Source of the DNA: Candidatus Zhuqueibacterota bacterium 4484_188
Lineage (GTDB): Bacteria > Calditrichota > Calditrichia > RBG-13-44-9
Length of the DNA stretch: 8,034 nt
Assembly: GCA_002049825.1 (NCBI GenBank)
Contig: MVCZ01000067.1
Location: 1 to 8,034, forward strand
Reading direction: 5' to 3'
The first letter of the stretch is position 1. Each line of letters begins with the position of its first letter. Position numbers and translations under genes: made by a program. The notes under the pieces are model-generated. The model ran no database searches and had not been told where the DNA came from. It saw nothing but the letters and a program-made list of their open reading frames with translations. This document shows positions 6,236 through 8,034 of this stretch, one piece after another.

Positions 6236-6264
6236 ATTATATCTCTTCGTCGTGATTTTGCCCA
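6236..6264 (-). promoter_or_regulatory. Candidate ruvC promoter partly inside the inverted repeat
   Basis: On the minus strand TGGGCA (6264-6259, 4 of 6 to TTGACA) is followed after exactly 17 nt by a perfect TATAAT (6241-6236). The predicted start near 6229 leaves only about 13 nt before the ruvC TTG codon. Half of the -35 box is made of the terminal bases of the inverted-repeat arm. Confidence 0.45.
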
Positions 6265-6297
6265 CGAAACACTCGAAATACACGAAAAAAGAAAGAT
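6261..6297. repeat. Left arm of imperfect inverted repeat (CACGAAA type)
   Basis: Begins CCCACGAAACACTCGAAA and ends GAAAGAT. It pairs imperfectly with 6421-6451, whose reverse complement begins CCCACAAAACACACGAAA and also ends GAAAGAT. The left arm carries about 6 extra bases in the middle. Confidence 0.75.
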
Positions 6298-6420
6298 TGT
6301 AATTAATATTCTTTATAATTTTACTGAAAAAAAATGATGAGATCAGACTTTTAATTTTAGAACGGTAAGAATGAATCATCAGGTGACCATGGAAATTTTA
6401 CACAAAGTATAGCAAAATTC

Positions 6421-6451
6421 ATCTTTCTTGTCCTTTCGTGTGTTTTGTGGG
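6421..6451. repeat. Right arm of imperfect inverted repeat (CACGAAA type)
   Basis: Starts ATCTTTC and ends CGTGTGTTTTGTGGG, the inverted counterpart of 6261-6297. The arms enclose 123 nt of AT-rich DNA. No target-site duplication was seen at the outer ends. Confidence 0.75.
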
Positions 6452-6474
6452 AACTATAGCCATGACCCGGGCGG

Positions 6475-7218
6475 TTATATTTTTTCCATGATCTCTTCAT
6501 CGATGTCAAAATTGGCAAACACATTTTGCACATCGTCGTTATCTTCCAGGGCGTCCATCAATTTCAACATCTTTTCCGCCTGTTTGCCTTCTAACTTAAC
6601 CACGTTTTGTGGCAGCATGGTAATTTCGGCATTTTCTATTTCGATACCGGCTTCCTCCAGGTTGGAGCGGACTTTGTATAAATCTTCGAACCTGGTGTAG
6701 ATTTCGTAAAATTCGTCTTCAATTTTAAAATCGTCCGCCCCGGCATCGATCGCGGTCAGCATTAACTCTTCTTCATCGTAATTGTTGCGCGCCACCCGGA
6801 TGAGTCCTTTTTTATCGAATACCCAGCTCACACTTCCGCTCTCTCCCAGGTTCCCGCCGTATTTTCCCAATAAATGCCGTACCTCGGAAACGGTGCGGTT
6901 GCGGTTGTCGGTGGTGGTGGTGATGTACATCGCGACACCGCCGGGTCCGTATCCTTCGAAATTGACTTCTTCGTACACCACGCCGGGCAGCTCGCCGGTT
7001 CCTTTCTGTATGGCATTCTCGATATTCTTCATGGGCATATTTGCCGCTTTGGCGTTCTGGATGGCAGTACGCAGCCGGGGATTGGCTTCCGGGTCGCCGC
7101 CACCCAGCCGGGCAGCTATCGTCAGTTCTTTAATGATTTTGGTAAAAACTTTCCCGCGCTGCGCATCCTGGCGCTCTTTGCGAAAACGAATATTTGCCCA
7201 TTTCGAGTGTCCTGACAT
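6475..7218 (-). CDS. yebC: YebC/TACO1-family protein
   Basis: YebC/TACO1 proteins are conserved cytoplasmic factors. Older work describes them as DNA-binding transcriptional regulators; more recent work links the family to relief of ribosome stalling during translation. The 247-aa product is full length. It has the hallmark start MSGHSKWANIRFRK, AQRGKVFTKIIKEL at about 19-32, the glycine-rich RLGGGDPEANPRLR, NMPMKNIENAIQKGTGE at about 60-76, YEGYGPGGVA-like (FEGYGPGGVAMYI) near 87-99, and GGNLGESGSVSWVFDKKG near 120-137. A strong ribosome site GGAGG lies 6 nt before the ATG. It follows the SPOR lipoprotein gene by 38 nt and precedes ruvC, the usual yebC-ruvC neighbourhood. Confidence 0.97.
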   Translation of the reverse strand: MSGHSKWANIRFRKERQDAQRGKVFTKIIKELTIAARLGGGDPEANPRLRTAIQNAKAANMPMKNIENAIQKGTGELPGVVYEEVNFEGYGPGGVAMYITTTTDNRNRTVSEVRHLLGKYGGNLGESGSVSWVFDKKGLIRVARNNYDEEELMLTAIDAGADDFKIEDEFYEIYTRFEDLYKVRSNLEEAGIEIENAEITMLPQNVVKLEGKQAEKMLKLMDALEDNDDVQNVFANFDIDEEIMEKI

Positions 7219-7256
7219 ACATTCCTCCGGTATTTTATTCAGAATCGAATTTACGC

Positions 7257-7711
7257 TTAGTTTTCAGGTTCGGGGATTTTGGATAAAGAATCCGGCGGCG
7301 CGGCAATCTCCGGATGACTCCACACCCGGGCGGGAACCGTCCAGGCTTTCGGGTAGCCCCGTTCAGATCGCTGAATTGCTCGCTGGCGATTTGCTTCGCC
7401 CTGGTGGCATTCTCCAAACTCTTGGTTGAAATGATTTGAATACGAAACCCGTCAACTAATTTGTTCTCCGGAACGTTCTTTTCTTCCGGTAGCGTGACTT
7501 CCGCCGGATGAAGGGGTTCAGTCGCAGTGGTTTTTTCTCCCTCGATTACCAAATCTTCATCATGAAGCGTAAGCGGATCGAAGGATTCGTCCATTTGGTT
7601 TGACGGAACGGGTTGCCCGGCAGGTTTCGTTTTTTTGGAACTCCCGGCACACCCGAACACCAACAGCAACAGCAAGGCGACAATCAGCACTCTTTTCAAA
7701 ATTTTCGACAT
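7257..7711 (-). pseudogene. SPOR-domain lipoprotein, internally deleted and frameshifted
   Basis: Predicted outer- or inner-membrane lipoprotein. The ATG at 7711 has AAGGA 8 nt upstream. Residues 1-20 are a signal peptide (basic start, then leucine-rich core) with lipobox VFGC giving lipidated Cys21. Residues 22-85 are a low-complexity, Pro/Glu-rich linker. A SPOR domain, which normally binds denuded septal peptidoglycan, starts at about 86 (VDGFRIQI...SLENATRAKQIASEQF) but breaks off near residue 117 (about 7361). A typical SPOR ending, GYPKAWTVPARV, resumes in another frame at 7358 and runs to a stop at 7257. The middle of the domain, probably some 35-40 residues by family comparison, is missing. 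Read without a shift, the frame gives a 158-aa product ending at 7235 with an unrelated Arg/Pro-rich tail. No gene name is assigned. Confidence 0.75.
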
Positions 7712-7745
7712 GTAAATATCCTTAGTAATATATACATTTTGAACG

Positions 7746-7774
7746 AAATTAAAATAAATTAGAACACAATTCAA
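7746..7774 (-). promoter_or_regulatory. Candidate promoter of the SPOR lipoprotein-yebC unit
   Basis: On the minus strand TTGAAT (7774-7769) is followed after 17 nt by TAATTT (7751-7746). The same bases also fit TTG-N20-TAATTTCG, close to the Bacteroidota-type TTG/TAnnTTTG promoter. The start would fall near 7738, giving a 27-nt leader that includes the AAGGA ribosome site. Confidence 0.4.
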
Positions 7775-7811
7775 GAGAAATCTGAAACGCAGGGAAACTA
7801 CCCGCCGAAAC

Positions 7812-7997
7812 ATGGGTATGAATTTGCTGTTTCTAAAATTGCCCCCGGTTTCTATATCGAGAGCCAAACCAACCCGGCAGACCATTCCGCTGCACCAGAA
7901 CAAGCAAAAGGAAGCGGAAGCGGAAGAGGAGCTGAGACTGCCGCTGGACCTGGAAGCTGTGGATATTCCCACCTTCCTGCGCAAGCAGATTGATTAA
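7812..7997 (+). pseudogene. FtsZ C-terminal tail fragment (linker plus C-terminal peptide) without FtsZ core
   Basis: The only plausible plus-strand coding sequence. The 61-codon frame ends in VDIPTFLRKQID and a stop, which matches the conserved C-terminal peptide of FtsZ (E. coli LDIPAFLRKQAD) at 9 of 12 positions. This peptide binds FtsA, ZipA and other partners. The preceding 40 residues are polar, charged and Glu/Gln-rich (QNKQKEAEAEEELRLPLD), as expected of the disordered FtsZ linker. The GTPase domain is absent: an in-frame stop lies at 7755-7757 and no GGGTGTG tubulin signature is present. The ATG at 7812 has only a distant AGGGA upstream. It may be the relic of a deleted or rearranged ftsZ, an assembly chimera, or a real small protein that mimics the tail. 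It is divergent from the lipoprotein gene. Confidence 0.5.
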
Positions 7998-8034
7998 TCG
8001 GGCTGACGATTGGTTTATGTAGAAAAATGACCGC

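Larger units (their letters stand above)
6217..6474. other. AT-rich spacer between yebC and ruvC holding a large inverted repeat
   Basis: About 258 nt with no gene. It contains the inverted repeat 6261-6297/6421-6451, the AT-rich 123-nt segment between its arms, an extended -10 like TGCTATACT on the minus strand (6414-6406), and the ruvC promoter at the ruvC end. A 60-codon minus frame at 6197-6379 merely reads the repeat arm and overlaps ruvC. Confidence 0.65.

Noticed and set aside
7235..7984. Upstream start at 7984 for the lipoprotein, giving 249 aa
   Set aside because: The extra 91 residues precede a clear signal peptide and lipobox, overlap the promoter, and lack a ribosome site; the ATG at 7711 has AAGGA 8 nt upstream.

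Overview
The window is a bacterial chromosome segment, almost entirely coded on the minus strand. It joins two housekeeping neighbourhoods: a RuvABC/QueA DNA-repair and tRNA-modification block, and the start of a division and cell-wall (dcw) cluster. Base composition is moderate, with AT-rich intergenic stretches. A lipoprotein signal peptide and a SPOR domain point to a Gram-negative, diderm organism. The gene order (SPOR lipoprotein, yebC, ruvC, ruvA, ruvB, queA, then mraZ, rsmH, ftsL, ftsI) and the style of intergenic repeats suggest a member of the FCB group (Calditrichota, KSB1, Ignavibacteria or relatives). That placement is inference and is not proven here.

In the direction of transcription (right to left): 7257-7711 is a lipoprotein with a SPOR domain whose middle is missing. 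6475-7218 is yebC. 6217-6474 is a spacer with a large imperfect inverted repeat and a good ruvC promoter. 5722-6216 is ruvC, with a TTG start. 5392-5721 is a spacer with two opposed arrays of 7-bp repeats. 4789-5391 is ruvA, 3757-4785 ruvB and 2709-3782 queA, tightly packed. 2052-2708 is a palindrome-rich spacer ending in the mraZ promoter. 1617-2051 is mraZ, 719-1596 a broken rsmH, 327-719 ftsL, and 1-367 the start of ftsI, cut by the window edge. The only plus-strand coding signal is at 7812-7997: a short reading frame ending in what looks like the FtsZ C-terminal peptide, with no FtsZ core in front of it.

RuvA and RuvB form the Holliday-junction branch-migration motor and RuvC the resolvase. 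QueA makes epoxyqueuosine in tRNA. MraZ regulates the dcw cluster, RsmH methylates 16S rRNA, and FtsL and FtsI act in septal peptidoglycan synthesis.

No new multi-gene system is visible. The striking point is that three separate genes look internally deleted or truncated (rsmH, the SPOR lipoprotein, an ftsZ tail) while all their neighbours are full-length. Three intergenic regions also carry families of palindromic or inverted repeats. Whether the deletions are real or an assembly artefact is the first thing to settle.
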